NCBI RefSeq assembly: GCF_014648275.1 | Contig: NZ_BMQU01000001.1 | Coordinates: 310,001 to 374,000 of the forward strand | Origin: Pseudomonas laurentiana | Lineage (GTDB): Bacteria; Pseudomonadota; Gammaproteobacteria; Pseudomonadales; Pseudomonadaceae | Reading direction: 5' to 3' | DNA: 64,000 nt | Shown here: positions 28,403 through 39,453 of the stretch, in pieces | Layout of the letters: each line of letters starts with the position of its first letter | Numbering within the stretch: the first letter of the stretch is position 1 | Translations under genes and position numbers: made by a program | The notes under the pieces: model-generated | Databases searched by the model: none | What the model was told of the DNA's origin: nothing | What the model saw: the letters and a program-made list of their open reading frames with translations, nothing else

Positions 28403-29716
28403 ATGAAAACGCCGCTGTGGTTCCCACAAAGCTTCTTCGCCCGCACCCTTTGGCTGGTGCTGATCGTCGTGCTGTTTTCCAAGGCGCTGACCCTGGTTTA
28501 CTTGCTGATGAACGAAGATGTGCTTGTCGATCGCCAGTACAGCCACGGCGTGGCCCTGACCTTGCGCGCCTATTGGGCGGCCGACGAGGCGGACCGTGAA
28601 AAGATCGCCGAAGCAGCTGGCCTGATCCGGGTGGTCGGTACCGGTGTGCCGGAAGGTGAGCAGCATTGGCCCTACAGTGAGATCTACCAGCGGCAGATGC
28701 AGGCTGAACTGGGCGCCGACACCGAGGTTCGTTTGCGTATTCACGCACCTCCGGCCCTGTGGGTGCGAGCACCCAGCCTGGGTGATGGCTGGCTGAAAGT
28801 ACCGCTGTACCCGCATCCGTTGCGCGGCCAGAAAATCTGGAGCGTACTGGGTTGGTTCCTGGCCATCGGCCTGTTGTCCACAGCGTCGGCCTGGATTTTC
28901 GTGCGTCAGCTCAATCAGCCGCTCAAGCGTCTGGTGTTTGCTGCCCGGCAGTTGGGTCAGGGGCGCAGCGTACGCCTGCCCATCAGCGATACCCCCAGCG
29001 AAATGACCGAAGTGTATCGGGCGTTCAACCAGATGGCCGAGGATGTCGAGCAGGCCGGGCGTGAGCGCGAATTGATGCTGGCCGGTGTGTCCCATGACTT
29101 GCGTACGCCGTTGACCCGGTTGCGCCTGTCGCTGTCGTTGATGAGCAACGACAGTGAACTGACTGACGGCATGGTGCGCGACATCGAGGACATGGACGCC
29201 ATTCTCGACCAGTTCCTGGCGTTCATTCGTGACGGTCGCGACGAGCCGGTGGAGGAGGTCGATCTCAGCGATCTGGTGCGTGAGGTGGTGGCACCCTTCA
29301 ATCAACCGGAAGAGCGGGTACGCCTGTGCCTGGAGCCGATTCCGCCGTTTCCGTTGCGTCGGGTTTCGCTCAAGCGCATGTTGAACAACTTGATTGGCAA
29401 CGCCCTGTATCACGCGGGCAAGGGCGTCGAAGTGGCTGCCTATGTCTCAGGTGACAGCAGTGCACCCTACGTGGTGCTGAGTGTGCTGGACCGTGGTGCC
29501 GGCATTGACCCGAGCGAGCTGGAAGGCATCTTCAACCCGTTCATTCGCGGCGACCGTGCCCGCAGTGGCAAGGGCACCGGGCTGGGCCTGGCGATCGTCA
29601 AGCGAATCGCGGCCCAGCACGGTGGCAATGTCGAGTTGCGTAACCGCTCCGGTGGCGGCCTGGAAGCGCGGGTGCGCCTGCCCCTGGGCTTGTTGCTGCC
29701 CAGGGACGCGGTTTAG
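28403..29716 (+). CDS. envZ: EnvZ-type osmosensing histidine kinase
   Basis: A 437-residue inner-membrane kinase. TM1 is around residues 11-31 ([20 protein letters not shown]), a periplasmic segment follows, and TM2 is near 152-172. HAMP runs to about 220. The phospho-acceptor is His231 in [20 protein letters not shown]. The ATPase part has [19 protein letters not shown] and [14 protein letters not shown]. Its last four bases overlap the convergent rimK stop. The 127-base gap from ompR is unusually long for this pair. Confidence 0.93.
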   Translation: MKTPLWFPQSFFARTLWLVLIVVLFSKALTLVYLLMNEDVLVDRQYSHGVALTLRAYWAADEADREKIAEAAGLIRVVGTGVPEGEQHWPYSEIYQRQMQAELGADTEVRLRIHAPPALWVRAPSLGDGWLKVPLYPHPLRGQKIWSVLGWFLAIGLLSTASAWIFVRQLNQPLKRLVFAARQLGQGRSVRLPISDTPSEMTEVYRAFNQMAEDVEQAGRERELMLAGVSHDLRTPLTRLRLSLSLMSNDSELTDGMVRDIEDMDAILDQFLAFIRDGRDEPVEEVDLSDLVREVVAPFNQPEERVRLCLEPIPPFPLRRVSLKRMLNNLIGNALYHAGKGVEVAAYVSGDSSAPYVVLSVLDRGAGIDPSELEGIFNPFIRGDRARSGKGTGLGLAIVKRIAAQHGGNVELRNRSGGGLEARVRLPLGLLLPRDAV

Positions 29717-30618
29717 CCCTTACCCTTGGTGCGGGTCAGGTGTGGCCCGCCATTCTTCTCCAGGTGCTCGATGATCATCCCGGCAACGTCCTTGCCGGTG
29801 GTGACTTCGATGCCTTCCAGGCCGGGAGAGGAGTTCACCTCCATCACCAGCGGGCCATGGTTGGAACGCAGGATATCCACACCGGCCACCGTCAGGCCCA
29901 TGACCTTGGCTGCGCGAATGGCGGTCATGCGCTCTTCCGGGGTGATCTTGATCAGGCTGGCAGTACCACCTCGATGCAGGTTCGAGCGGAATTCCCCCGG
30001 TTTGGCCTGGCGTTTCATCGAGGCGATGACCTTGTCGCCAACCACGAAGCAGCGAATGTCGGCACCGCCGGCCTCCTTGATGTACTCCTGAACCATGATG
30101 TTCTGCTTCAGGCCCATGAAGGCCTCGATCACCGATTCGGCGGCCTTGGTGGTTTCGCACAGCACGACGCCAATGCCTTGGGTACCCTCGAGCACCTTGA
30201 TCACCAGCGGCGCCCCATTGACCATCTGTATCAGGTCGGGGATGTCGTCCGGCGAATGCGCAAAACCGGTGATTGGCAGGCCGACACCACGGCGCGACAG
30301 CAACTGCAACGAGCGTAGCTTGTCCCGCGAGCGGGCAATGGCCACCGACTCATTGAGCGGAAACACGCCCATCATTTCAAACTGGCGCAGTACGGCGCAG
30401 CCGTAGAACGTTACCGAGGCGCCGATCCGCGGGATGACGGCATCGAAGTCCTCGAGTGGTTTGCCGCGGTAGTGGATCTGCGGTTTGTGGCTGGCGATAT
30501 TCATGTAGGCGCGTAGCGTGTCGATCACGACCATCTCATGGCCGCGTTGGGTACCGGCTTCGACCAGACGACGAGTGGAATACAGACGCGGGTTTCGCGA
30601 CAGCACAGCGATCTTCAT
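29713..30618 (-). CDS. rimK: ribosomal S6 glutamate ligase RimK
   Basis: A 301-residue ATP-grasp ligase. It begins [20 protein letters not shown], and the ATP-grasp region includes [20 protein letters not shown] around residues 138-158 and the C-terminal [20 protein letters not shown]. RimK adds glutamates to the C-terminus of ribosomal protein S6, altering translation; in Pseudomonas it influences adaptation to the host and c-di-GMP responses. The start overlaps the preceding protease gene by 4 bp (ATGA), so the two are coupled. It is convergent with envZ. Confidence 0.93.
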   Translation of the reverse strand: MKIAVLSRNPRLYSTRRLVEAGTQRGHEMVVIDTLRAYMNIASHKPQIHYRGKPLEDFDAVIPRIGASVTFYGCAVLRQFEMMGVFPLNESVAIARSRDKLRSLQLLSRRGVGLPITGFAHSPDDIPDLIQMVNGAPLVIKVLEGTQGIGVVLCETTKAAESVIEAFMGLKQNIMVQEYIKEAGGADIRCFVVGDKVIASMKRQAKPGEFRSNLHRGGTASLIKITPEERMTAIRAAKVMGLTVAGVDILRSNHGPLVMEVNSSPGLEGIEVTTGKDVAGMIIEHLEKNGGPHLTRTKGKG

Positions 30619-31097
30619 GCAACACCTGTGGAGGGAAAGGGGGAGGCCGGAGAGGCCGGCTTGTCCTGAACATATTTGAGCCCGGGGTTGACCACCAATT
30701 GGCCATCAACCAGGGCTTTGGAGCCGAGTAGCAGGCGATAGCGCATCGCCTTGCGGCAGGCCAGGGTGAACTCGACGTCCCAGACCCGGTCGCCGAGTGC
30801 CAGGCGCGTGCGGATTACATAACGGATCTGGGCCTGACCGTTGGAACTCTTGATGGTTTTCATGGCTACCAGCGGCGCTTCACAGTGCCGATGGCGCAGC
30901 TGCACGACTGAGCCCAGGTGTGCATTGAAGCGAACCCAGCGCTGACCGTCACGCTCGAACGGCTCGATTTCGGTGGCATGCAGGCTTGAGGTGCTGGCAC
31001 CGGTGTCGATTTTCGCGCGCAGGCCGGCTACCCCGAGGTCGGGCAGCGCCACCCACTCGCGCAGACCGATCACGGTCAAATGGTCAAATGTCTTCAA
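30615..31097 (-). CDS. rimB: RimB-like retropepsin-type protease
   Basis: A 160-residue protein of the 'ATP-dependent zinc protease' (DUF/retropepsin-like) family, with the aspartic-protease-like motif [13 protein letters not shown] near residues 25-37. The start is read as TTG at 31095-31097, giving [20 protein letters not shown]; no ATG fits this frame before it without unrelated sequence. Its 4-bp overlap with rimK matches the rimBK arrangement described in P. fluorescens, where RimB modulates RimK activity. I do not see a rimA-like small gene upstream; hslR lies divergent there. Confidence 0.78.
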   Translation of the reverse strand: MKTFDHLTVIGLREWVALPDLGVAGLRAKIDTGASTSSLHATEIEPFERDGQRWVRFNAHLGSVVQLRHRHCEAPLVAMKTIKSSNGQAQIRYVIRTRLALGDRVWDVEFTLACRKAMRYRLLLGSKALVDGQLVVNPGLKYVQDKPASPASPFPSTGVA

Positions 31098-31207
31098 ATT
31101 GCTCAACCCGCTCAAATAATCGGTGAACTGTAAGCACGCCGCGTACTTTTTGCATCCGCCAGTTACGGTAGTACAGTTCCATTGCAGATTAGGAGGGAGG
31201 AAACGAG

Positions 31208-31609
31208 ATGGCACAAAAGCCTGAAGATGACGACAAGGTCCGCCTGGACAAATGGCTGTGGGCGGCACGCTTCTACAAGACCCGTGCACTGGCCAAGGCG
31301 GCCATCGAAAGTGGCAAGGTGCATTGCCGGGGCGAGCGTTGCAAGCCAGGCAAGGAGCCGCGGGTGGGCGATGAGTTTGTCTTGCGCACGGGGTTTGACG
31401 AGCGAACGATCGTGGTCAAGGCTCTGTCGGTGGTGCGCCGCGGCGCGCCTGAGGCCCAGGCCCTGTATGAGGAAACTGCGCAGAGTATTGCCCGCCGTGA
31501 GCAGGCGGCGGCCCTGCGCAAGGCCGGCGCGCTGGGGGTGACCACCGACGGGCGGCCCACCAAGAAGCAGCGTCGCCAGCTCCATCAGTTTCACGACGCT
31601 TCCAACTAG
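31208..31609 (+). CDS. hslR: heat-shock protein Hsp15 (S4 RNA-binding)
   Basis: A 133-residue S4-domain protein: VRLDKWLWAARFYKTRALAK at residues ~10-30 and KVHCRGERCKPGKEPRVGDE following. The C-terminus is basic (GRPTKKQRRQLHQF). Hsp15 rescues stalled 50S subunits carrying peptidyl-tRNA after heat stress. GGAGGG lies just before the ATG. It is divergent from rimB and upstream of hslO, the same heat-shock neighbourhood as in E. coli. Confidence 0.93.
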   Translation: MAQKPEDDDKVRLDKWLWAARFYKTRALAKAAIESGKVHCRGERCKPGKEPRVGDEFVLRTGFDERTIVVKALSVVRRGAPEAQALYEETAQSIARREQAAALRKAGALGVTTDGRPTKKQRRQLHQFHDASN

Positions 31610-31731
31610 GCCTTTTGGGCGACCGGCATTGCCACTCGTCGAAAGGCCTGCGAAGGCGCTGGTCAAAAGGCTGCCGCCGGAAACAGAGTAGACAAGGGTG
31701 TGAGGTATCGGTGTGCACCTGTCCTGCTTCG

Positions 31732-31758
31732 CTTGGAACAGTGGCCGATTGCCCATAA
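31732..31758 (+). promoter_or_regulatory. sigma-32-like promoter upstream of hslO
   Basis: CTTGGAA at 31732-31738, a 13-base spacer, and CCCATAA at 31752-31758. This resembles the RpoH consensus CTTGAAA with 13-15 bases to CCCATNT, two or three mismatches in total. It lies about 100 bases before the hslO ATG. A transcription start is not shown by sequence alone. Confidence 0.45.
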
Positions 31759-31861
31759 AATAATCGGTCACGCAGTACACCCTGGCACCCGCAGGTGCCC
31801 TGAAGGGGTCCTAGATGGCCCATCCCAATTATTTTGTCATCCTCTTAGAAAGCCAGAACCC

Positions 31862-32764
31862 ATGCACGATTTGCCGGATACCGACTACACCCAACGCTTC
31901 ATCTTCGACGAAAGCGATGTTCGCGGTGAAATGGTCGCACTCGAGCGTAGTTACGCCGAAGTATTGGCCAAGCACACCTATCCCGAGCCTGTCGCGCTGC
32001 TGCTCGGGGAACTGATGGCGGCGGCGGCGTTGCTGGTCGGCACGCTGAAGTTCGATGGGCTGCTGATTCTGCAGGCGCGCTCCGAAGGCCCGGTTCCGCT
32101 GCTGATGATCGAGTGTTCGAGCGAGCGCGATATTCGCGGCCTGGCTCATTACCATGCTGACCAGATAAGCGACACGGCGACGCTGAACGAGCTGATGCCC
32201 AACGGTGTACTTGCCCTGACAGTCGACCCGGCCAACGGCCAGCGTTATCAGGGCCTGGTGGATCTCGACGGGGAGGACCTGTCGCAGTGCTTCACCAACT
32301 ACTTCGTCATGTCCCAGCAGGTCGGCACGCGCTTCTGGCTCAAGGCCGATGGCAAGCGCGCCCGGGGCATGTTGCTTCAACAGCTGCCTGCCGATCGCCA
32401 GAAAGATGAAGACGATCGCGCCGCCAGCTGGCAGCACGTCACGGCGCTGGCCAGCACCCTGACGGCTGAAGAACTGCTCAGCCTGAGTAACGAAACCCTC
32501 CTTCATCGCCTCTACCACGAAGAAGCCGTGCGCCTGTTCGATATCCAGCCGCTGCGTTTCCGTTGCAGCTGCTCGCGCGAACGCTCGGGGAATGCGCTGG
32601 TCAGCCTTGGCCAGGAAGATGCCCAGCAGTTGGTGGTCGAGCATGGCGGCCATATCGAGATCGATTGCCAGTTCTGCAACGAACGCTACCTGTTCGATGC
32701 CAGCGATGTGGCGCAATTGTTCGTGGGCGCGGGCGTTGAGTCGCCGTCAGATACTCGTCACTGA
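31862..32764 (+). CDS. hslO: redox-regulated chaperone Hsp33
   Basis: A 300-residue Hsp33. The start at 31862 yields [20 protein letters not shown], the family N-terminus. The four zinc-binding cysteines are visible at C235 and C237 ([15 protein letters not shown]) and C269 and C272 ([13 protein letters not shown]). Oxidation of these activates its holdase function. It is preceded by a sigma-32-like sequence and followed by a terminator and pckA. Confidence 0.95.
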   Translation: MHDLPDTDYTQRFIFDESDVRGEMVALERSYAEVLAKHTYPEPVALLLGELMAAAALLVGTLKFDGLLILQARSEGPVPLLMIECSSERDIRGLAHYHADQISDTATLNELMPNGVLALTVDPANGQRYQGLVDLDGEDLSQCFTNYFVMSQQVGTRFWLKADGKRARGMLLQQLPADRQKDEDDRAASWQHVTALASTLTAEELLSLSNETLLHRLYHEEAVRLFDIQPLRFRCSCSRERSGNALVSLGQEDAQQLVVEHGGHIEIDCQFCNERYLFDASDVAQLFVGAGVESPSDTRH

Positions 32765-32787
32765 AACGTTTAACTTCAGGTAAAAGT

Positions 32788-32822
32788 CCTGTCGAACGGC
32801 GGAAAAGCGCCGTTCTGACAGG
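32788..32822 (+). terminator. terminator hairpin after hslO
   Basis: Stem CCTGTC-GAACGGCG and CGCCGTTC-T-GACAGG with a 6-base loop and one bulged T, followed ten bases on by a T-run. It closes the hslO transcript just before the pckA promoter region. Confidence 0.75.
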
Positions 32823-32856
32823 AGGGCTCTACTTTTTTTGGGCGTTTCTGGCATAA

Positions 32857-34488
<1,632 letters not shown>

Positions 34489-34510
34489 GTTGTCGCCAGC
34501 GTACTGAAGA

Positions 34511-34542
34511 ACCCCCGCTTTTTAGCGGGGGTTTGTTTTTTT
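34511..34542 (+). terminator. intrinsic terminator after pckA
   Basis: Stem ACCCCCGCT (34511-34519) with AGCGGGGGT (34524-34532), TTTT loop, then TTGTTTTTTT-type U-tract. Confidence 0.93.
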
Positions 34543-34630
34543 AGGCCCAAAACATTCTGGCGTTGATCCCAGTGAGACGTTGGCGCGCCAGCGGTGCAGG
34601 CCCGGGTACTCACTGACACCGCGCCGACGC

Positions 34631-34656
34631 CATCGCAGGCAAGCCTGCATCCCACA
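34631..34656. repeat. single REP-type element
   Basis: CATCGCAGGCAAGCCTGCAT followed by CCCACAG has the P. putida REP form and matches the first half of the pair at 52718-52777. It lies just ahead of the thioesterase ribosome-binding site. Confidence 0.65.
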
Positions 34657-34679
34657 GAGTGCGCATCAGGAGAGACGGT

Positions 34680-35111
34680 ATGTCCGAGACGATCCAGCGT
34701 CAGCATTACCATCATTTTTATCCTGTCCAGACACGCTGGCAGGACACGGATGCACAGGGTCATATTGCCGGTGCCATGGTCTATGCGTTCTTTGACAGTG
34801 CGTTGCAGGCGTATTTGATCGAGCGTGCCGAACTGGACCCGCAAGACGGAGAAGTGGTGGGTTTTGTCGTGAGCTCGTCCTGCGATTTTTTCGCCTCGGC
34901 GGTGTTTCCCGAAACGCTGGAAGTCGGCCTGCGCGTGAGTCGCCTGGCCGGCAGTAGCGTCGAATATGCCGTGGCATTGTTCAAGGCCGATGAGGCACAG
35001 GCCTGTGCTGCAGGACGTCTGGTGCAGGTGTTCGTCGAACGTGCGACGGGCAACCCGGCAAGCCTGCCAAAACGCCTGCAGGAGGCCTTGCAGGCGCTCC
35101 AACAGGCTTAG
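34680..35111 (+). CDS. 4HBT-type acyl-CoA thioesterase
   Basis: A 143-residue hotdog thioesterase of the YbgC/4-hydroxybenzoyl-CoA group. RWQDTDAQGHIAGAMVYAFF near residues 19-38 contains the DxxGHI-type active-site loop, with Asp in the catalytic place (canonical YbgC proteins have D-x-x-G-x-V). The start at 34680 follows GGAGAG. Substrate unknown. The stop overlaps the end of a minus-strand remnant. Confidence 0.8.
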   Translation: MSETIQRQHYHHFYPVQTRWQDTDAQGHIAGAMVYAFFDSALQAYLIERAELDPQDGEVVGFVVSSSCDFFASAVFPETLEVGLRVSRLAGSSVEYAVALFKADEAQACAAGRLVQVFVERATGNPASLPKRLQEALQALQQA

Positions 35112-35245
35112 TCGTTCAAGCGAATGATGCCCTCGCGCACGGCAAACAGCACCAGGCCCGGTTCGTCGTGAATGTGCAGGCGGACGATGCGGGCGATAAT
35201 GCTCGGTTTCAGTTGTTTGGGCAGCGTTTTGCCTGATCTGAGGAC
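35108..35245 (-). pseudogene. possible truncated gene remnant
   Basis: A minus-strand reading frame of roughly 46 codons ending at the TAA at 35108-35110. It encodes ARIVRLHIHDEPGLVLFAVR and similar protein-like sequence, opens after an in-frame TGA, and has no ATG, GTG or TTG start. It looks like the C-terminal remnant of a gene whose 5' part is lost. I do not recognise the family. Chance coding is possible. Confidence 0.3.
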
Positions 35246-35498
35246 GTTGGATGATAGCGGTCAGCCCGGTGAGCCCACATCAGGACTCCCCTTGAGCCGT
35301 TGGTATCAGGCAAGGTCGGTACAGCAGTCTGTACGGCGGGAGGGTGTATTTCGGCAGGTCTGTCAGTGTTCTGCAACGCACCCGGAGCGTGCGCTCCGGG
35401 TGGATGCCAGCGGTTCGCCAGGGTGGTGAACCGTTAGGTATTTGGCTTAAGCCAGTGACGTGATGACCGCGGGCTTTCAGGTCGCTGTCGCGGTGCTA
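35246..35498. other. intergenic region with perfect hairpin
   Basis: About 250 bases without a gene. It contains a perfect 10-bp inverted repeat, CACCCGGAGC (35379-35388) and its complement at 35393-35402 with a GTGC loop. Weaker dyad CGGTTC/GAACCG follows near 35411-35433. It may hold the transcript end of the glycine-zipper gene. Confidence 0.5.
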
Positions 35499-35987
35499 TC
35501 AGTCGTCATCGTGCCAGCGACGATAGTGCTTGCGGTGGCCGTAGTGATGGCCACGGTCATGGTAGTAACGACGGTCGTCGTAGTCGCGGCCGCGGTAACC
35601 ACGTCCACGGTAGTCTTCTTCATCGGCTTCTTTGCCCATGTGGTTACCCAGTGCGCCACCGACACCGCCACCAGCGGCTGCGCCGATCAGGCTGCCTGTG
35701 GTGCCGCCCATGCTGCGGCCGACGACGTTACCGCCAGCGGCGCCCAGTGCGCCACCGATGGCCGCTTCGCCACGGCTGTGCTTGTTCGCGCCGACAGCAC
35801 CGCCTGCTGCGCCGCCGAGGCCTGCACCGATTGCAGAGCCGGTACTGCCGCCAATCGACTGGCCGACGACCGAGCCCAATACCCCACCCAATGCGCCGCC
35901 AATACCGGCTTCGGTGGTGCCGCCTGCCGAGGCAACGCCACTGAGCAGGCCGAGGGACAACAAGAGAATCGAGGAGTACTTCTTCAT
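35499..35987 (-). CDS. glycine-zipper envelope protein with charged Tyr/His/Arg tail
   Basis: A 162-residue secreted or membrane protein. A signal peptide covers residues 1-21 (LLLSLGLLSGVASA). Residues ~26-118 are a long run of glycine-zipper repeats (GGALGGVLGSVVGQSIGGST and similar), as in YMGG-like/Rick_17kDa proteins that associate with membranes. The last ~45 residues are low-complexity with RGRGYRGRDYDDRRYYHDRG, rich in Arg, Asp, Tyr and His. No lipobox cysteine is seen. Function unknown. Single-gene unit with a promoter region at 35988-36140. Confidence 0.8.
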   Translation of the reverse strand: MKKYSSILLLSLGLLSGVASAGGTTEAGIGGALGGVLGSVVGQSIGGSTGSAIGAGLGGAAGGAVGANKHSRGEAAIGGALGAAGGNVVGRSMGGTTGSLIGAAAGGGVGGALGNHMGKEADEEDYRGRGYRGRDYDDRRYYHDRGHHYGHRKHYRRWHDDD

Positions 35988-36144
35988 CTAAGAGAGCCTC
36001 AGAGGGATGACGAGGCGATCCTGAGGCTCGGAGAGGGGGCTGGCAACGGGAATCCGACGAGTAACACGACTTGTGCACAAATCGCTAACTTACTGTTTTT
36101 TAGCTGAAACTTTCTCGAATTTCGCGTGTCTGAGCTACTTCGGG

Positions 36145-36177
36145 AAAGGCCCTGGCAGTGGTGTCAGGGCCTTTTTT
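36145..36177. terminator. hairpin downstream of the molybdoenzyme gene
   Basis: Stem AAAGGCCCTG (36145-36154) with CAGGGCCTTT (36165-36174), 10-base loop, and a T-run to 36177 on the plus strand. It lies 16 bases beyond the fdhF-type stop on the minus strand. Confidence 0.7.
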
Positions 36178-36192
36178 GTGGGCAGAAACCGG

Positions 36193-38529
36193 TTAGATGA
36201 TTCGTGCCGTTTCGCTGGCTGCGAGCAGTTTGATCGCGATGAATTTCGAGGTGGGCGTATGGCTGTCATCGCCGACGCTTTCCAGCGGCACCAATGGATT
36301 CACCTCGGGGTAATAGGCCGCTGCCTGCCCGGCAGGAATGTCGAAGGCGAGCAGGGTGAAGTCTTTGACTCGACGCTCACGGTCATCGCTCCAGAGCGAC
36401 ACGATATCCACCTTTTGCCCCGGACGAAAGCCCAGGCGAATGATGTCGGCCTCGTTGGCAAACAACACATCGCGTTGGCCTTTGACGCCACGGTAGCGGT
36501 CGTCCAGGCCATAGATCGTGGTGTTGTACTGATCGTGGGAGCGCATCGACTGCATGATCAGGTCCGGTACCTGGCCACTGGCACGTACACGCTCGTGCAG
36601 CAGATCATCAGGCAGGGCGTTGGCCTTGAAGTTGGCCTTGCCACTGGCAGTACTCCATTGACGCTGACTGGCGCTGTTGCCCAGGTAAAAGCCGCCGGGG
36701 CGTGCCAGGCGCTGGTTGAAATCCTCAAACCCAGGAAGGGTCTGGCTGATCAGGTCGCGGATGCGCGCGTAATCGGCCACCAGCCAGTGCCAGTCCACCG
36801 GTTGCGCACCGAGGGTAGCGGCGGCGATACCCGCGATGATTGCAGGCTCTGAGCGCATCTGCCGCGACAACGGCTGCAGTTGCCCATTGGAGGCATGCAC
36901 CATGCTGAACGAATCTTCCACCGTGACCGCCTGGGCGCCTTCGGCTTGCAGGTCGATGTCGGTGCGGCCCAGGCATGGCAGGATCAGTGCGTCCTTGCCG
37001 TGGATCAGGTGGCTGCGGTTGAGCTTGGTGCTGATCTGCACGGTCAGTGCGCAGTTGCGCAGGGCTTGGGCAGTGCGTTCGCTGTCCGGGGTGGCCTGGG
37101 CGAAGTTGCCGCCCAGCCCGATAAATACCTTGGCCTGACCAGCAAGCATCGCACCGATGGCCTCGACGGTGTTGTGGCCATTGTGCCGAGGCACCTTGAA
37201 GCCGAAGCGCTTTTCCAGCGCGTCGAGCAAGGCCACCGGTGGGCGTTCATTGATGCCCATGGTGCGGTCGCCCTGTACGTTGCTATGGCCACGGACCGGG
37301 CACAGGCCAGCGCCTGGCACACCCACGTTGCCGCGCAGCAACATCAGGTTGGCGATTTCCTGAATGGTTGCCACTGAATGTCGGTGCTGCGTGATGCCCA
37401 TGGCCCAGCACATGATGACCTTGCCAGCCTTGCGGTACATCTGCGCAGCCTGTTCGATCTCGGCAAGGCTCAGGCCCGACTGTGCGACGATCTGCTCCCA
37501 GGGCGTGGCCTCGACCATTGCCAGGTAATCGTCGACACCCGCGCTGTGTTGGGCGATGAACGCGTGGTCGAACACGGCCGGCGCACCACTGGCCTGGGCT
37601 TCGCGTTCCCACTGCAGCAGGTACTTGGCCATGCCGCGCAGTACCGCCATGTCGCCGCCGAGTGCCGGGCGAAAGTACGCTGTGTTGGTCGGGCGGTCAC
37701 CGTTGGTAAGCATCTCCAAGGGGTGCTGCGGGTGCTGGAAGCGTTCCAGGCCACGCTCCTTGAGCGGGTTGATGCAGATCACCTGGGCGCCCCGCTTGAC
37801 CGCTTCACGCAGTGGTTCAAGCATCCGTGGATGGTTAGTGCCGGGGTTCTGGCCCCAGACGAAGATCGCCTCGGCATGTTCGAAGTCGTCGAACGTCACG
37901 GTGCCTTTGCCGACGCCGACACTTTGCCCCAGTGCCACACCGCTGGCTTCGTGGCACATGTTCGAGCAGTCTGGAAAGTTGTTGGTGCCATAGGCGCGTA
38001 CGAACAACTGGTAGATAAACGCGGCTTCGTTGCTGGCGCGGCCCGAGGTGTAGAACTCGGCCTGATCCGGACTTGCCAGGTTCTTCAGGTGTCGGGCGAT
38101 CAGGGCGAAAGCGGCCTCCCAACTGATCGGCTGGTAGCGGTCGGTGGTAGGGTCGTAGCTCATCGGCTCGGTGAGCCGGCCCTGGTATTCAAGCCAGTAA
38201 TCGCTTTGCTGCAGCAGCGAGGTGACGCTGTAGCGGGCGAAGAACGCAGCATCGACCCGGCGTTTGGTCGCTTCCCAGTTCACCGCCTTGGCGCCGTTCT
38301 CGCAGAACTTGACCATGCCGCTTTCCGGCGAGTCGCCCCAGGCACAGCCCGGGCAGTCCAAGCCGCCATTCTGGTTGGTCTTGAGCAGCGCACGAATGTT
38401 CTTCAGCGCGTTGTCACTGCCAATCCAGGCTTGGGCTACGCTGCGTAACGCACCCCAGCCACCCGCGGCGCCGCGGTAAGGCTTGTAGCGTGGAGCAGGT
38501 TTCTGGTCGGCTTGATGAGGCAGGTTCAC
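36193..38529 (-). CDS. FdhF/YdeP-type molybdopterin oxidoreductase
   Basis: A 778-residue molybdoenzyme of the YdeP/FdhF-like group. Near the N-terminus C59, C62 and C76 (GLDCPGCAWGD and FCENGAK) could bind an Fe-S cluster. The probable Mo-ligating cysteine lies near residue 190 in SNMCHEASGVALG. Molybdopterin-binding motifs follow (FVWGQNPGTNHPRMLEPLRE and MCWAMGITQHRHSVATIQEI). The C-terminal domain has SMRSHDQYNTTIYGLDDRYR. Family members are annotated as formate dehydrogenase-like, and E. coli YdeP is linked to acid resistance; the substrate here is unknown. It overlaps fdhD by 4 bp, which delivers sulfur to the Mo cofactor. Confidence 0.88.
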   Translation of the reverse strand: MNLPHQADQKPAPRYKPYRGAAGGWGALRSVAQAWIGSDNALKNIRALLKTNQNGGLDCPGCAWGDSPESGMVKFCENGAKAVNWEATKRRVDAAFFARYSVTSLLQQSDYWLEYQGRLTEPMSYDPTTDRYQPISWEAAFALIARHLKNLASPDQAEFYTSGRASNEAAFIYQLFVRAYGTNNFPDCSNMCHEASGVALGQSVGVGKGTVTFDDFEHAEAIFVWGQNPGTNHPRMLEPLREAVKRGAQVICINPLKERGLERFQHPQHPLEMLTNGDRPTNTAYFRPALGGDMAVLRGMAKYLLQWEREAQASGAPAVFDHAFIAQHSAGVDDYLAMVEATPWEQIVAQSGLSLAEIEQAAQMYRKAGKVIMCWAMGITQHRHSVATIQEIANLMLLRGNVGVPGAGLCPVRGHSNVQGDRTMGINERPPVALLDALEKRFGFKVPRHNGHNTVEAIGAMLAGQAKVFIGLGGNFAQATPDSERTAQALRNCALTVQISTKLNRSHLIHGKDALILPCLGRTDIDLQAEGAQAVTVEDSFSMVHASNGQLQPLSRQMRSEPAIIAGIAAATLGAQPVDWHWLVADYARIRDLISQTLPGFEDFNQRLARPGGFYLGNSASQRQWSTASGKANFKANALPDDLLHERVRASGQVPDLIMQSMRSHDQYNTTIYGLDDRYRGVKGQRDVLFANEADIIRLGFRPGQKVDIVSLWSDDRERRVKDFTLLAFDIPAGQAAAYYPEVNPLVPLESVGDDSHTPTSKFIAIKLLAASETARII

Positions 38530-39359
38530 GTTCGGCTCTCCCGCGCAGGGCTGTATACCCGCGGCGCACTACGTTGTGGCAGATGAATAAGGTTGAGGTT
38601 GTGTTGGCGGGCCCATTGCAGGGCCAGGCCGGTCGGTGCAGACAAGCTGACCAGGGTCTGGATACCAGCACGCAGCACCTTCTGGATCAGCTCCAGGCTG
38701 CAGCGGCTGGTGACGATGGCCAGGCCACCCTGGGTGTCGATGCGTTGGCGTACAAGGGCCCCGATCAGTTTGTCGAGGGCGTTGTGCCGGCCAATATCTT
38801 CGCGGCCCAACAGCAGCTCGCCGTCAGCATCCATGAACAACGCGGCGTGCACTGCGCCGCAGTGTTGGCCCAGGGGCTGGAAGGCACTGATGCGCTGGCG
38901 CAGGTCGGTCAGCCAGGCGGCCGGTGGCAACGGTGCGCCAGGCAGTACATTGAGTTCGGGCAGCGCCTGCTCCAGTGCTTCGACCCCGCACAGGCCGCAG
39001 CCGCTGGTGCCGGCCAGTTGTCGACGTTGATTCTTGAGGTTCCAGAACGCCCGGCTGGCGATCTCCACCTCCGCGTGCAGGGCCGAGCCGCTGCCGCTGA
39101 GCGTGATGTCATAAATCTCACTGGCGTCGGCGATGCCGCTGCCAATGCTGAAGCCAACGATGAAGTCTTCAAGGTCGGTGGGGCTGACCAGCATGACCGC
39201 CTGGCTGATGCCGTTATAGGCAATCGCCAGTGCCACTTCCTCGGCCAGTGCGGTATAGGTCGGCGGGCTGTCTTCGAGGTCGTGGAACGCGTAGTCGTTG
39301 CTGGCCGCTGGCGTTACCAGCTCAGTGGTCGCCGTGCAGGTGGGGCGTTTTAGGGTCAT
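38526..39359 (-). CDS. fdhD: formate dehydrogenase accessory sulfurtransferase FdhD
   Basis: A 277-residue FdhD. The catalytic loop Cys pair is in TSGCGLCGVEALEQ around residues 118-130. The segment FVGFSIGSGIADASEIYDI and the C-terminal VTSRCSLELIQKVLRAGIQT are family hallmarks. FdhD moves sulfur from IscS to the bis-MGD cofactor of formate dehydrogenases. It is upstream of and overlaps the molybdoenzyme gene, supporting joint expression and a sulfurated cofactor there. Confidence 0.93.
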   Translation of the reverse strand: MTLKRPTCTATTELVTPAASNDYAFHDLEDSPPTYTALAEEVALAIAYNGISQAVMLVSPTDLEDFIVGFSIGSGIADASEIYDITLSGSGSALHAEVEIASRAFWNLKNQRRQLAGTSGCGLCGVEALEQALPELNVLPGAPLPPAAWLTDLRQRISAFQPLGQHCGAVHAALFMDADGELLLGREDIGRHNALDKLIGALVRQRIDTQGGLAIVTSRCSLELIQKVLRAGIQTLVSLSAPTGLALQWARQHNLNLIHLPQRSAPRVYSPARESRT

Positions 39360-39453
39360 GGCACACGTACCGGCGGCTGATCAGTCTTAAGCCTAGGCTT
39401 GTGCTCAGGTATCGTCTAATCGCTAATACTGATGCCGTGATAGAGCGGGTCGA

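Noticed and set aside
37311-37328. TGGCAC...TTGC sequence as a sigma-54 promoter
   Set aside because: The spacer is 7 bases instead of 5 and it lies within a coding region.
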